Of a stretch of 64,000 bases of DNA, positions 1 to 10,502 are shown piece by piece (positions within the stretch are counted from its first letter, which is position 1; each line of letters opens with the position of its first letter). Position numbers and translations under genes: made by a program. This DNA is from Thermothielavioides terrestris NRRL 8126 (lineage: Eukaryota > Ascomycota > Sordariomycetes > Sordariales > Chaetomiaceae). The notes under the pieces were generated by a model that was not told the DNA's origin, ran no database searches, and saw only the letters and a list, made by a program, of their open reading frames with translations. The stretch spans positions 2,480,001 to 2,544,000 of the forward strand of contig NC_016458.1 of NCBI RefSeq assembly GCF_000226115.1. The letters are read 5' to 3'.

Positions 1-776
1 AACACCGACGAGACGCCGAAGACAGCACCAAAGAAACCCTGGTACTGGGGCCGCTGCTGTAGCGGAACCGCATAGGTAATAATGACGATCTAATGGCCGC
101 GGGATTAGTACGCAAATCACCCAGACCAAGCCCTGCAGACAACAGCAGGAAGGAAAAATGGAACCAAGAGGGGACGAAAAGAGAGAGTCGCACAATCCCA
201 GCCGAAATCCCACCAGGTCCCACGCCCGCGATGGCCCTCCCGAAGATGAAAGCGATGGAGTTCGGAGCGGCGCCGCAGACGGCCGACCCGACTTCGAACA
301 GGACGATCGAGCCCAGGAAGACGGTCTTGACGGCGAACACGGTGTACAGCTTCCCAAACACCAGCTGGAAGGCGCAGCTGGTGAGCAGGTATGCTGTGCC
401 GTACCAGCCGATGTCGCCCGCCGAAGTGAACTCGTTTGTGATCTGGGGAATGGCGGTCGAGACGATGAGGCGGTCCTACACATACATCCAGGTGGGCTCG
501 TTAGCTGGCGCCATGTGAGTCAGAACAGAAAAAATGGTAGCAAAGGAGCGTATGTACCAGGGCCACCAGGAACATAGAGATGAAGGTCGAGGTCATCAGC
601 AGCGCCAGCTTCAGACCTGAGGGGTAGACCATTTCCAGTGTGGTGTTCCCCTGATTCTGAGCCGTGGCGGTTGCCTTTTCGTCCGAACTCGTCGGGATAG
701 TATCAGCTGGCGGTTCGCCATCCTTTGGCGCTGCCGGAGGGAGTCCGGCCTCCTTTTCCTGCTCTGAGGACAACAT
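1..776 (-). CDS. MFS drug-efflux-type transporter, N-terminal part (runs off window)
   Basis: Multi-pass plasma-membrane transporter of the major facilitator superfamily, drug:H+ antiporter (DHA2/14-spanner) type. Exons read complement 776..558, 475..194 and 89..<1. The introns (557-476 and 193-90) are GT-AG and phase 0. An acidic cytosolic N-terminus of about 50 residues leads into the first membrane helix ([19 protein letters not shown]). The typical loop after helix 1 follows ([16 protein letters not shown]), then [21 protein letters not shown] and the segment with [18 protein letters not shown], all hallmarks of fungal efflux pumps. The frame is also open upstream to a possible start at 947; I chose 776 because the protein then begins like its relatives. 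The C-terminal two thirds lie outside the window. Substrate unknown. Confidence 0.85.
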
Positions 777-2928
777 GATGCCGTGGACAAGCGGGTTTAG
801 CCGGCGAGGAGAGAGCTTGTCAACGACAACTACCTGTGCATTGTTGCGCTGTGGACAACTAGGTGTACAATTGAGCAATGAGAAGAAGAAGAGCAGAAGC
901 AGAAAACAAACGAAGTGTGCGGAAAGAGAGAACGCACTAAGATCCACGCCAGAAAATTAAGATAGTGCGTAACAACTTCGTACTGGCTTTGAATTCGCTG
1001 CCTGCATCCCGTCTTCGGGCACCATCGTTACATCCGGTCCTCGGACATCTAACAACGCCGACGCTCTGGGCCCCTTGCTATTTTGCTCCTGGTAGTTAGT
1101 GTAGTGGCACTTCCAAGGTTCATGGCCTCTGCGCAGGCATCAAAACAGCTCGACCTTGCAAAGCATCCCTCACTTGCCAGACAACAACGCCAGCTGCTCC
1201 GAATTAAGCCCCTAGGAAATCCAATTTCAGTGGGACGTAATGCTGTATGTACATAGGTACATAGGTCGTAATTCCGACGTAAATGTAGTATAGACAGGCC
1301 ATGAATCCAGTCCTCCCTAGCACGCCCCCGCCATCACTCCCCCAAGAACACTAAAAGTGTGTCACATCGCTGAAGCTATTTTCGGCCTCTGAGTTCCGGC
1401 AGAGATGCCCCGGGCCGGAACGCATGGTGGAGATGAATTAGAGCAGAACACACGCGCGTTAGCCCCCTTTGTAGGGCGATGTCGATTTTCACTGGCGCTG
1501 GGCCCTCAATGGTAAAACGCAGCCATGCCTAACCACCTCTGATCTAGCGTCGCCGTTTATTCTCATGGACAGCGGCGTTCACGACCGGGATGAGAGCGTC
1601 CTCTTCGCGAAATAGACGAGTGCGGGGCTGCTATCAGGGCCGGTGGCGGTGACTCAGAGGACCTAGGTGCCAATTGTTAAGGCGCAAGCAGGCAAGAAGG
1701 GGAGAGGCGGAGATGTAAGGGTTGGAAATAGTGAATTGTACCTATGTATGTTCTCGAGGGGGGACTGCTGAATTTCTGGCGCAGAGGTTGGGAGAGTACA
1801 GTACAACGAAGACGGATGGATGCGAGACGCGGAAGGCAGTAAGGCGATGGTTTTAGACACAGCTGGTTGTACATAGATATTAATAGAATAAGCTTAATGA
1901 ACTCAGGAACTTACTGAAAGGCTCTAAAGGTGATTCAATTCAACTCTTCAGTTGGCTTACTCTCTTCTTCTCCTCTTCGGTTTCCTTCTCTTTTTTCCTC
2001 CTCTTTTTTTTCTCCTTTTTTTTCTTCTTGCTCTCTTCTTCTTTCTTGTTTTCTTTTCTTCTTATCTTCTTTTTATATATTTTCTTCTTCTTTTGTTTCT
2101 TTTCTTTCGCTTTCCTTCTTTACTGTCTACCATCAAAATCTATACCGCCTCTCTGACAGGTCAGAGCTAATATCTTAAGGCGTGGGTCACCGCCGAGGCT
2201 ATTTCATAACCTATATCAGGGCCACGGCACTTCAACTCCGAAGCTTCGTCTCGAAGATCGCTGTTCCCCTTAGGCATGGTCTCCCGCTTCCGTTGTCAGC
2301 GCGACCTAGCGGATGAGCTACGCCAAACACTTGATTGTTGTCAGGACATTCCTGGACCTTGGCCCTCGTTGGGTCCAGCATAAGCCAAACCAGTCGGGAC
2401 GGACAGGCCGGCGGCGAGGGCCTGGCCGGCCCGCTGATGATCTCGCCCGGCCTTCAGGTCACTGACGAATGGGTCGTCGGCATCGCCGCCGCCTGCCTGC
2501 CGGTCTCAAGACTTTCTTCTCCGCCCTCCTGGCGAGGCTGGGGTTCGCTTCCCAGCAGACACAAACCACGCAGGCCTAGGGGGCATACAATTGTCCTCTG
2601 CCGACCATCGGCTCTGTCCGGGCTCTCTCAGGTCGCCAGACGACCGGAAGGGGGCCCTAAATAGCGAGGAGGCGCTGTGTACGGATGATTTGATCGATTG
2701 GTTACCTCACTAAACGCCCTGCCAACGCCTTCTTCGATTTTACATGGGTTTCGTTGTTCGGAAAGACTCCAAGTTGGTTTCATGAGTCCTAAGGCCCTTT
2801 TTCCCTTACAAGATCAGTCTGTAGCTAATAAGGGTAAGCCCTGGCAGAGAGCCGTAAACTGCAGATACCATCCGCGTCCAAACTCCAAGACCCAGCCAGT
2901 CAACCCCCTACCACCCAACCCAACCGGC
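777..2928. other. Intergenic, no supportable gene
   Basis: About 2.1 kb between the transporter 5' end and the 3' end of the VIT/vWA gene. It includes presumed promoter sequence of the transporter and a nearly pure pyrimidine tract (about 1957-2115, mostly C/T with TTT runs) that generates low-complexity reading frames on both strands. I see no convincing coding signal or splice pattern. Confidence 0.6.
1957..2115. repeat. Long polypyrimidine tract
   Basis: Roughly 160 bases composed almost wholly of C and T on the + strand, rich in CTTCTT and TTTCTT runs. Its reading frames (Ser/Phe/Leu only) are by-products of composition, not genes. Confidence 0.8.
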
Positions 2929-5900
2929 CTACTTCAACATCGACCCATCCCCGCACAAGAGCAAGGTCCTCGCCTTCTCACAGTACACCTCCAGGGTGAA
3001 AACCCCGCCATTCCGCAGGTCCTCGTCCAGCCACTCGCGCGCCTTGTCGGCGAGCATCTCCCACTCGTCGCGCCGGTCGGCCAGCCGCAGCTCCAGGAAG
3101 GCCAGCACCAGGGCGGTGGCCAGCCGGTCCGACGCGCCGACCAGGTCCGCCGCCGCCGCGCGCGCGGCCACAAACTTGGGCCGCTGGAACCCCAGCAGCT
3201 CTAGCAGCCCCTCGTCCCACCGCCACGCGCCGGTGAAGGTCTGCAGCGCCACGAGCTGCGCTAGCTTGTCGCCTTCACTGGCGCTGGCGCTGGCGCTGGA
3301 GCTGGCGGTGGCTGGGCGGTGTTGGTCGGCCTTCTGAGCGTTGTTGTTGTTGTCGCCTTCGACGGCGCCGTCCAGCACGGTGGCGCCAGGGGCGTGCTCC
3401 CGGCCGAGTTCTAGGTCCAGGAGGTCGTTTCTGGCGACGGGCGGTGCGCGGCGCGCGGCGGGTTGGGACATGCCCAGGCTGAATAAGGCACTTGTGCGAG
3501 ACGCGGCACCGGCAGCTGGTGGTGGCGGCGGGGGTGCTGGGGCAGCTGCCGAGTGGGACTTCGACATCAATCCAAATAGACTTGGGTTTTGTCGTTGTTG
3601 TTGTTGAATGGAATCTTGCGGGGCGCCGCTTCCAAAGAACGAGGCCGTCGGAACGGCTGGCTGTTTTGACATGAAGCCTTGGGGAGTGGCTCTTGGAGGG
3701 GGCGGGGCACCAAATAGATTTGAATGTTGTTGTTGAACGAAACCCTGCTTGGCGCTGCTTCCAAAGAGCGAGCTCGTCGGAACGGCTGGTTTTGACATGA
3801 AACCTTGGGGAGTGCGCCCCTGAGAGAGCGAGGCACCAAATAGACTTGGCTGTTGTGGTTGTTGAGCGAGAACCTGCGGGGCGCCGCCAAAGAGCGAGCT
3901 CGTCGGAACGGCTGGGAGAGAAAGAGTCAGCGGTTTCAGCTGGCTACGGTACCGGGCGGCAGGTTGAAGTCGGGGAGACTTACATTGCTGGATGCCGTGC
4001 TGGAAGGGAGCCGAGGAGGCTGGAGTGCTGTTAATATCGTGGCAGGGCGCGACATCAGGGGAGCGTGGAGCACCGGGCTGCAGGGACTTACAACCAGGAG
4101 GGATTCTGCTGTCTTTCTCAAACTGAAAGCCAGAGGAGATAGGAGTTTTCGTAGCGCCCTCGTCGTTCGGGTCAATCGCGACAAAGCTGCACCACTTTCC
4201 GCCGACCTGATAGGTAACGCCCAGCCTGACGGCCTCACGCTCCACCATATCGGAAAAGAGGCCGGGATACCTGTCCTTGAGCAGTGGGCTGGGGCTCTGG
4301 GTTGCGTCCCTGGCGTGGTAAATCCAGCCGCGGCCCTCCTCCAGCTCCTTCACGGCCTTGCGGGCGGCCAGCTGATGAATTGTCTCGCCCCTCTCGGAGA
4401 GCACCGTCACGGGGATCTCAAGCTCCAGTGGTCCGTGGAGCGACGTGCCGCGGAGGACGACCGACTTGGGCTGCTTTTGAGCCGTATCGGGGGAGAGGAG
4501 CAGATACACGGTGGTGCGGCTGAACGGATAGAGCGCCGGGATGACGAAGGGCGCCTGCAACAGCTTCGGCTCGGGCACCGGCGGGACGTGGGAGTACCTG
4601 CCCCCGGCTGCGGCGGACGCATCGGCCATCTCCATGTCCAGGTCGACGTTTTCGTCAAATAGGGAAATTGGCTTTTTGGGCGGCGCCTCCTTCTGCTCAG
4701 GAGTCTGGCCAGGATTCTGCACGTCAAGGGCCAGCGCATCCATGGCTTTTTCAACAATCTCAAAGTCATCGTCGCTGCTGCCGGTGCTGGCGTTCGTATC
4801 GACCTCCGGTTCTTTGCCGTACTTGATCTCCAATGTGTAGTCGGAAACATGGGGCGTCAGCGCGGCCTTCAGCATCCGCACCACCTTGCTGTTCATGTTC
4901 TCGTGCTCTCCCACGAATTGAGCGAAGCCGTTGCCCGCAGCCGCGACGCCCTCAACCAGCGCATGGCTGGCGTCTCCGCCGATGCCCAGGCTGAACACGC
5001 GAATCGTGCCCTTGCTCTCGGCGACCTGCTCGTTCACCAAGCGGAACACGGCGTTCTGATTCCAGACGTCGCCGTCGGTGAGCAGGAAGACCTCCAGGTC
5101 CATGTCGCGGTAGCGTTTACCGAACACGTCCTTCAGTGAGCGGAGAATCTCGGTGCCGCCGAAGTTCGCGGCGAACGTGTTTACGTAGCGAGTGGCCTCT
5201 TCGAGGGTGAACGCGTCATAGGGCCGCGAGCCGTCGGGAAACAGAAACTCGTGGCTCGTACCGAAGGAGCAAATATTCAATTTGACGCCGACGGGCAGAC
5301 TCTTTAAAAAGAGATGCAGGGCAGACTTGAGGTTGGGGATCTTGTTGCCTTGGCCCATGGATCCAGAGCGGTCGCAGAGAAAGACGATTTCTGGCCGACT
5401 GGAAGGGAGGGAGAACTTTGGCACAAGCGTGGCCATCAATGCTCGGTGGTTGGGAATGGTCGGGTGAGTCTCGAGCACCGCACTCGGGTTGCCGGTGTTT
5501 GCCGCAACTAGGAGAACGAAGTCTTTGTCCAACTCCATGGTGTTTAGCGCCAGAGTCGCCGATGCCTTCTGGAGAGACATGTCGGCACCGCTCGAGGCTC
5601 CGGTGGAAGTGTTGCCCAACGTGACAGCGATGGGGTGTGAGGGCGACTGGACGCTCTTGATGTTGGAGCCGTTTGGCATCTCGACGTCCACGACAATGCG
5701 GATTCCGGCGCTGCTGTCGACGTCACTGGACCGCAGCAGTTGACCAGGGTAACTGCCGTATCGCGGAGCGATGTGAGTAGGGATGGTAAAGCGGACCCCG
5801 TCGAGCTCGGCGTCGTGCCTGAGCTCCTCGAGGTACGTGATGTCGATTTTGATGGTCGCCTTCGCTGGGACGTTGCCAACCGTGGTGGTGAAAACGTCGC

Positions 5901-6264
5901 TCGCCTCGGGCAGCTGCTCCAGGAGACCGGCAGTCTCGCCACGGTCGACAGCAGCCTGGAAAGTGCGCTTTGCCTCCTCACGCTCCTTGACGACGCCACG
6001 GATGATGCGGTCGCCATTGATGGTGCAGACAAAGCCGACGACGGACACGCCATCGCGCAGAGGGAACGTGTACCTGAGCTCGGGGATCGGCTCCGGCTTG
6101 GGGTTCAGAAAGGTCTGGGTGAGAGTGGTCCGGCTGGCCGAGGAGACGATCTTGGTGTGGGCCGAGAGGGTCAGCTGTGGCAGGTACTGGCGAGATGGCG
6201 CGAAGTGGCCAGGTGCCGGCACAAGGCAGTAAACGCCACATATGTGATTGTACCACCGATCCAT
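2929..6264 (-). CDS. VIT and von Willebrand factor A domain protein with SLFG-repeat tail
   Basis: Predicted cytosolic or nuclear protein of the fungal VIT-vWA family (relatives of the inter-alpha-inhibitor/PARP4 arrangement). The frame is open for 1111 residues; removing two in-frame introns (4091-4020 and 3983-3912, each 72 nt with GTAAGT..AG) gives about 1063. The VIT domain covers residues about 25-170 (YTFPLRDGVSVVGFVC region). A vWA domain follows at about 290-470 with a MIDAS metal site at D298 (DRSGSMGQ). The proline-rich tail carries repeated SLFG/FFG motifs between Gln runs. The start at 6264 fits the family N-terminus. Exact role unknown; vWA/VIT proteins usually mediate protein contacts. 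The repeat tail is unusual and recalls FG nucleoporins, which is only a resemblance. Confidence 0.85.
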   Translation of the reverse strand: MDRWYNHICGVYCLVPAPGHFAPSRQYLPQLTLSAHTKIVSSASRTTLTQTFLNPKPEPIPELRYTFPLRDGVSVVGFVCTINGDRIIRGVVKEREEAKRTFQAAVDRGETAGLLEQLPEASDVFTTTVGNVPAKATIKIDITYLEELRHDAELDGVRFTIPTHIAPRYGSYPGQLLRSSDVDSSAGIRIVVDVEMPNGSNIKSVQSPSHPIAVTLGNTSTGASSGADMSLQKASATLALNTMELDKDFVLLVAANTGNPSAVLETHPTIPNHRALMATLVPKFSLPSSRPEIVFLCDRSGSMGQGNKIPNLKSALHLFLKSLPVGVKLNICSFGTSHEFLFPDGSRPYDAFTLEEATRYVNTFAANFGGTEILRSLKDVFGKRYRDMDLEVFLLTDGDVWNQNAVFRLVNEQVAESKGTIRVFSLGIGGDASHALVEGVAAAGNGFAQFVGEHENMNSKVVRMLKAALTPHVSDYTLEIKYGKEPEVDTNASTGSSDDDFEIVEKAMDALALDVQNPGQTPEQKEAPPKKPISLFDENVDLDMEMADASAAAGGRYSHVPPVPEPKLLQAPFVIPALYPFSRTTVYLLLSPDTAQKQPKSVVLRGTSLHGPLELEIPVTVLSERGETIHQLAARKAVKELEEGRGWIYHARDATQSPSPLLKDRYPGLFSDMVEREAVRLGVTYQVGGKWCSFVAIDPNDEGATKTPISSGFQFEKDSRIPPGCKSLQPGAPRSPDVAPCHDINSTPASSAPFQHGIQQCKSPRLQPAARYRSQLKPLTLSLPAVPTSSLFGGAPQVLAQQPQQPSLFGASLSQGRTPQGFMSKPAVPTSSLFGSSAKQGFVQQQHSNLFGAPPPPRATPQGFMSKQPAVPTASFFGSGAPQDSIQQQQRQNPSLFGLMSKSHSAAAPAPPPPPPAAGAASRTSALFSLGMSQPAARRAPPVARNDLLDLELGREHAPGATVLDGAVEGDNNNNAQKADQHRPATASSSASASASEGDKLAQLVALQTFTGAWRWDEGLLELLGFQRPKFVAARAAAADLVGASDRLATALVLAFLELRLADRRDEWEMLADKAREWLDEDLRNGGVFTLEVYCEKARTLLLCGDGSMLK
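3560..3911 (-). repeat. Coding tandem repeats (AVPTSSLFG units)
   Basis: Within the VIT/vWA gene, a unit of about 40 codons recurs three times, each with AVPT(S/A)S(L/F)FG, a Q-rich stretch, a second SLFG or NLFG and TPQGFMSK. The DNA of the AVPTSSLFG segment is nearly identical near 3645, 3775 and 3900, so the array is a recent internal duplication. Confidence 0.8.
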
Positions 6265-7475
6265 GGTGGTTTCCGTTTTGGAGGCCCGCTATCTGCTAGG
6301 TTCGGCGGTTATCGACCTCAGTCGGTGTCAAGACTGAAGTCGGTGTCAAGATGGTGGTGCGCAACGGCGGAAAAGAAAGAGGAAGAGGAAGGAGGGGGAG
6401 TTGGGAAATAAATCGTCCAGTTGAGCCTATGGTGACTCAGAGCGAACGCGGTTGGGAATTGGGAGCTGGATGGACGAATCGTCATGCGGAAAACAAACGA
6501 GGCCAGACTGGGGAATCTTGCCAGTTTTCCCCTCTTCGTTCGATCAAAAATGCTGATTCTTGGAGGGGTCTTCTCTCATCCCACCTGCAGCGATTAGGCA
6601 GCGGAGCGGCTGAGGGTGGCAGTGGGTGGTGGCAGTGCTGCTGCAGGTGCCGGTAGCCAATCATGGGCAGTGGAGGTTAATAGGTTGGTGCCTCAACGTC
6701 ATGGCGGGGCAGCCGTTTCGCACAATTGAGCAGAACTTCACAACCGTGGCTGCAAGTTCTTCGATTCTTTTGCTTTGGTCTGTGTGGATCTCAATGCTCA
6801 TGCCACGTGGCAACACCGTGAACGTGAAGGACCGGTCATCCTTATTTACCAGCAATGCCATGTATCTGCTGTTGAGAATGTCTGTGCAACAAGCCAGGCT
6901 TGAGCTGAACAGAGCATTGCGAGCGCATCCTACCTACCTACCTAAGGTACCTAGAGGTACCTGGCCTGCTCCAACTCGCCCAAGCTCAGCAAGTTTGGGG
7001 AATTATCTGCGTTGGCTTAAGCGGTGCCAGCCAGTGTTGCGCCAGGCAACCAACGAGCCTGAGAAACTACGCGGCAGGCCACGCGCGATCATTAAGGACA
7101 GGTAATAGTTAAGGTATCACAAGTCAACGGTATCTCTCCCGGTAGCTCGGTCAGCTCGACTACCTGATCCGGCTCGGTCAGGGACTGCCAGTCCAGGCAC
7201 GGCTTCTGTCCCTTTCAGTCTCTCGACTTCGGCTCGGCGCACGGGGGAGGCAGGTGACCTCGGGTTTTCTGGAAAGACACTCCTCGGTACGTGAGAACGG
7301 GCCTTGCTCACAATTAGCCTCCTGGGATGCGAACCACCAGGAGTCCAGATTAACGCCTCTCCCAAGTGCAGCGCGAGAATTATGCACAGCTGAGCGCTCC
7401 TCTCCGGAACCCAGTCCGGCACCAGTAATGCCCCGTCCATAGTTGCCGGTGAGACCACCCTTGGAATCTCCGACC
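6265..7475. other. Intergenic
   Basis: Presumed promoter of the VIT/vWA gene on the minus strand and 3' flank of the PAP2 gene. A short ACCT/TACCT-rich stretch near 6928-6962 contains overlapping KpnI-like palindromes. No gene recognised. Confidence 0.55.
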
Positions 7476-8950
7476 TCACGGCTTGTGTATCCTCAGCATG
7501 GCCAAGAAGTAGTCCTCGAGCGGCAGCAGGTTGAGCAGGACACCATTGCAGTGCCAGGCCAGGACGCACGCGCCGGCACCCACCACGGCGTCCAGCACGA
7601 AATGGTTGGCGGTCGCGACAATAGCTGCAAGGATGATCGCCGGGTACACCATGCCGGCGGCCGCGATGGCGAGCCGCCTCCAACCCAAGCGGCCTCTCTT
7701 CCGCAGCGGCACCGTCGCGATCGTGAGGCCGATGAGGAAAGAATAGCCGAAGTGCAGCGACGGCATGGCGGCTATCCCAATCCCAAGTTATTGTGACAAT
7801 CAGCAAGCGGTCTAGCACCTCAGAGCGCAAGAAATGGACAGGGCAGGCGCTCACCGTATTGATTGCAGAACCGGTTGGTCGTCCACACGCTGCTGTCGCC
7901 ATCGGCGCCGTGCACCGTGTCGACGAACCCGAAGCTCTTAGCCTCGGCCGCGTGCTCGCCCTCGTAGTCGGGATTGCTCAGCAGCCGCGGCGGCATGCAC
8001 GGCCAGAAGGTGAAGACGATGAAGGCCAGCAGGTTGCACATGGCCATGGTGCGCCGCCGGCGCTCGTACACGGCGGGGCCGAACGGCGCGGCGAGGTCGC
8101 GCCAGTTGGCGGGGGTTGGGGTCGCCTGTGTTGTTGTGCGGTCGCCGTCGGGTTGTGGATGCTGTTGTTCTGCCGCCAGCTTGCGCCTTGGCCGCGCGGT
8201 CGTGACGTGGTAAAGAACGATGAGGAAGAGGATGGTTCCCGGGATGTGGATGAACGAGTACGTGCGGTTGGTCCACCGCATCAGCGTGGGGCTCGCGAGG
8301 AACCAGCGCTGCACCGCGGGCTCGACGAAGATGCCGAGGCGCTGCTCCAAGTGGATGATTTGGAGAGCGTGCTCGCGGGCCGCGTTGACCGTCGACGTCT
8401 GCAGCGTCACGGCGGTGAAGGCGCGCCCGAGTTGGTACACCTGGTTTTGGCATGAGCAAAGGGCCGTCAGGCAGTTGATACGGGACCAGGAGAGGTGCAT
8501 AGTTACCCAGTATATCAGGGCCCAGTACCAGACTTCAACCAGGAAGGGAAACCGCTGGAGCACCCAGCTGAGAAGGCGGTCTCTGAAGATCTCGGTGTTC
8601 GGCGTGGTCACCTCCTTCTCCCAGCCCAGCAATCGCACTCTCCGCTGTCGCCACCCCGCGGTACTGTTGTTCGCCTTGTCGAAGATATCCTCCGCCAGCA
8701 ACCTGTCCGAGCTGCTGCTCGACCTACTCGACGTCGACGACAGCAGGCTGCATTCGTCGTCTTTCCCGTGGCCCGCTTCAACACATTGCTGCTCCGGATC
8801 TGAGCCGTATTTGACGCCCCGCCACGCACTCGGGCGAACGGACGACCATGGCGACCGGGTGGACCTATAGCTGTTGTTGCGGTTGAGGATCGTGCCAAAG
8901 GCCAGCAGGCTGACGACGACCAGCGGCTCCAAGACGGCGCCGACCGCCAT
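7476..8950 (-). CDS. PAP2-superfamily membrane phosphotransferase (inositolphosphotransferase-like)
   Basis: Integral membrane enzyme of the PAP2/AUR1-like group, which transfers or cleaves phospho head groups on lipids. Exons are complement 8950..7855 and 7771..7476, joined by an 83-nt GTGAGC..ATAG intron; the product is 463 residues. Residues 1-22 form a first membrane helix, then a serine-rich cytosolic loop, then several helices (WALIYWVTMHLSW; FIHIPGTILFLIVLYHV; LLAFIVFTFWPCMPPRLL). The catalytic motifs flank the last helices: PSLH with H372, and NHFVLD with H422 and D426. The intron splits the protein just before the PSLH motif. Closest known function is sphingolipid inositolphosphotransferase or an AUR1/IPT1 relative; the precise substrate cannot be told from sequence. 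Neighbours give no pathway hint. Confidence 0.85.
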
Positions 8951-10103
8951 CTAAACGGGCGGGAAGGGGGGCGAGAGGGGCTTCAGCCTGTCGACACGAA
9001 TGCGGGACGTTCAGGGTCGAATAGAGGAGGGTTGGCAAGAATATTCGAACGAGCGGCGGAGCGAGATTCTTACCAACGGACATCGGAGGCATAAATCGAT
9101 GCGGCCCGTCTCGCATTAGCGAGGCGGGAGGTAAGGTTGCTCCGGCCCAACATTCTTGGTCGTTCCAACATCCCAGCAGTCCCTTCCCGCATGATGTCGT
9201 CGGTTGCCCCACTCGCCTCGTGCGCCCGGACGGTGGAAAAGAGCGACAAACCGGGTTCGACTGCTTGTTCGCGGACACTGTGTAGTTGGCCCACTTCACC
9301 AAGAACGAGAGCCATTCCGCCGCTATGGTCCCGGCGAAGGCGCCATCTGCTACGACAGGGACGTGTCCCGTTCATCTCTTGACGGATGGTGACCAGTCGT
9401 TACCGCCAAGAGCTTCCAAGACTCGTTCGGATATGTCGGAATATGTGTTAGTGGTGGGGTTCCAGTTGTTGGCCCTGAGCACCAGGTCTGCGGAAAGGGC
9501 AAAAGCACCGGCAGTGTTCTCTCATACATGGAGCCATGCACAAACGAAGGTCGGAGGTGATCCATGTCGTCGTGTCCTTCGTCGCCCTGGAGTGAAACGT
9601 CCTGGCCGAGCGACAAGGAGAACTGCAAGACCGTGTAAGGATTGTCGTGTTATGAGACCAGGGATGCAGAAAAGGCAAGCTGATCAGCCCGTTGTCTCCT
9701 CGTCTACCTCCATATTCGTCAGCTTCCACGACGACTGTCTGGATTCAAGACCCTGTTCAGGGGTTGGTATCGCAACCCCTTCAAGGCCGGTACGTCAGTC
9801 GTCATCAGACGCCGCGATGGAGGGAGGGAGTACTGTGTAGTCCCGTCAATCCTACCAGACATGGTATGCGAAACCTAGAAGTGGAGAACATACACCATAA
9901 ATCAGGAATAGCGGAATGGGGATGATAGGAGGGATTGAATGAGATACGTCATTATTGGGTTACGTGGACTCCGTACGGAATACCGCGAGGGATTTGAAGT
10001 GGAGCTACACTAATACACATGTGGTGTCGATACAGATTCGGCTCCGCATCCGTGTAATTACACTACGGAGCTACACCAACTCTTGGCCTAGGGAAGCTTG
10101 CCC
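8951..10103. other. Intergenic
   Basis: Upstream of the PAP2 gene. Several overlapping reading frames around 9000-9840 lack recognisable domains or splice logic. Near 10000-10080 the motif GGAGCTACAC occurs twice. Nothing further is supportable. Confidence 0.5.
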
Positions 10104-10502
10104 CATGAGGCTGATGGCTAAAGAGGTCCCGCCAAGACTAATTTCGGCCAATTGTCAGCAATGTTTTTACAACATCATTACGTAGCCACGATCTCCAAGG
10201 CGTTTGCATTATCGCCAAGCGGTTAGTTCGCCGGGGGTACAGGGGGCGGCGCTAGCCCCCGCTAGTTAGGGTTCGGGTATATAGTTAGGATATAGGTTAA
10301 GGTTAGGATACAGGTTATCTCAGTTTTCCTTTTTTTTCGATTTAGTTGAGGTTTCGTGAAGTTGTTGCTACGAGTCTTTGCGATTGTTCGTTGTTGATGT
10401 TGCTCGAAGTCGTGCCCCCCTTGGCGATTTGTAAATACTTGTAAGCGGCAGTCTCCGAAATTAGGTAGTCTTAGCGGGACCTCTTTAGCTATAACCCCCA
10501 TG
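10104..10502 (-). mobile_element. Short non-autonomous inverted-repeat element (MITE-like), copy A
   Basis: About 400 bp with long terminal inverted repeats. Each end reads inwards CATG(A/G)GG..GCTAAAGAGGTCCCGC, then AGACTA, then ATTTCGG. It has no coding capacity. On its minus strand it matches copy B at 56878-57280 over essentially its whole length, including GAGCAACATCAACAACGAA, a degenerate telomere-like CCCTAA stretch (10264-10317 here) and the GTACCCCCGGCGAACTAACC block. The ends may extend further out, and the target duplication is unclear (an inner TA is possible). It contains many C/T and G/A differences from copy B, as expected from repeat-induced point mutation or age. I do not know a named family for it. 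Confidence 0.8.

Noticed and set aside
2440..2560. Weak resemblance to the last helix of a PTH11-type receptor (VGIAAACLP)
   Set aside because: Only one short stretch, with a frame break and no flanking helices; not enough to call a pseudogene.
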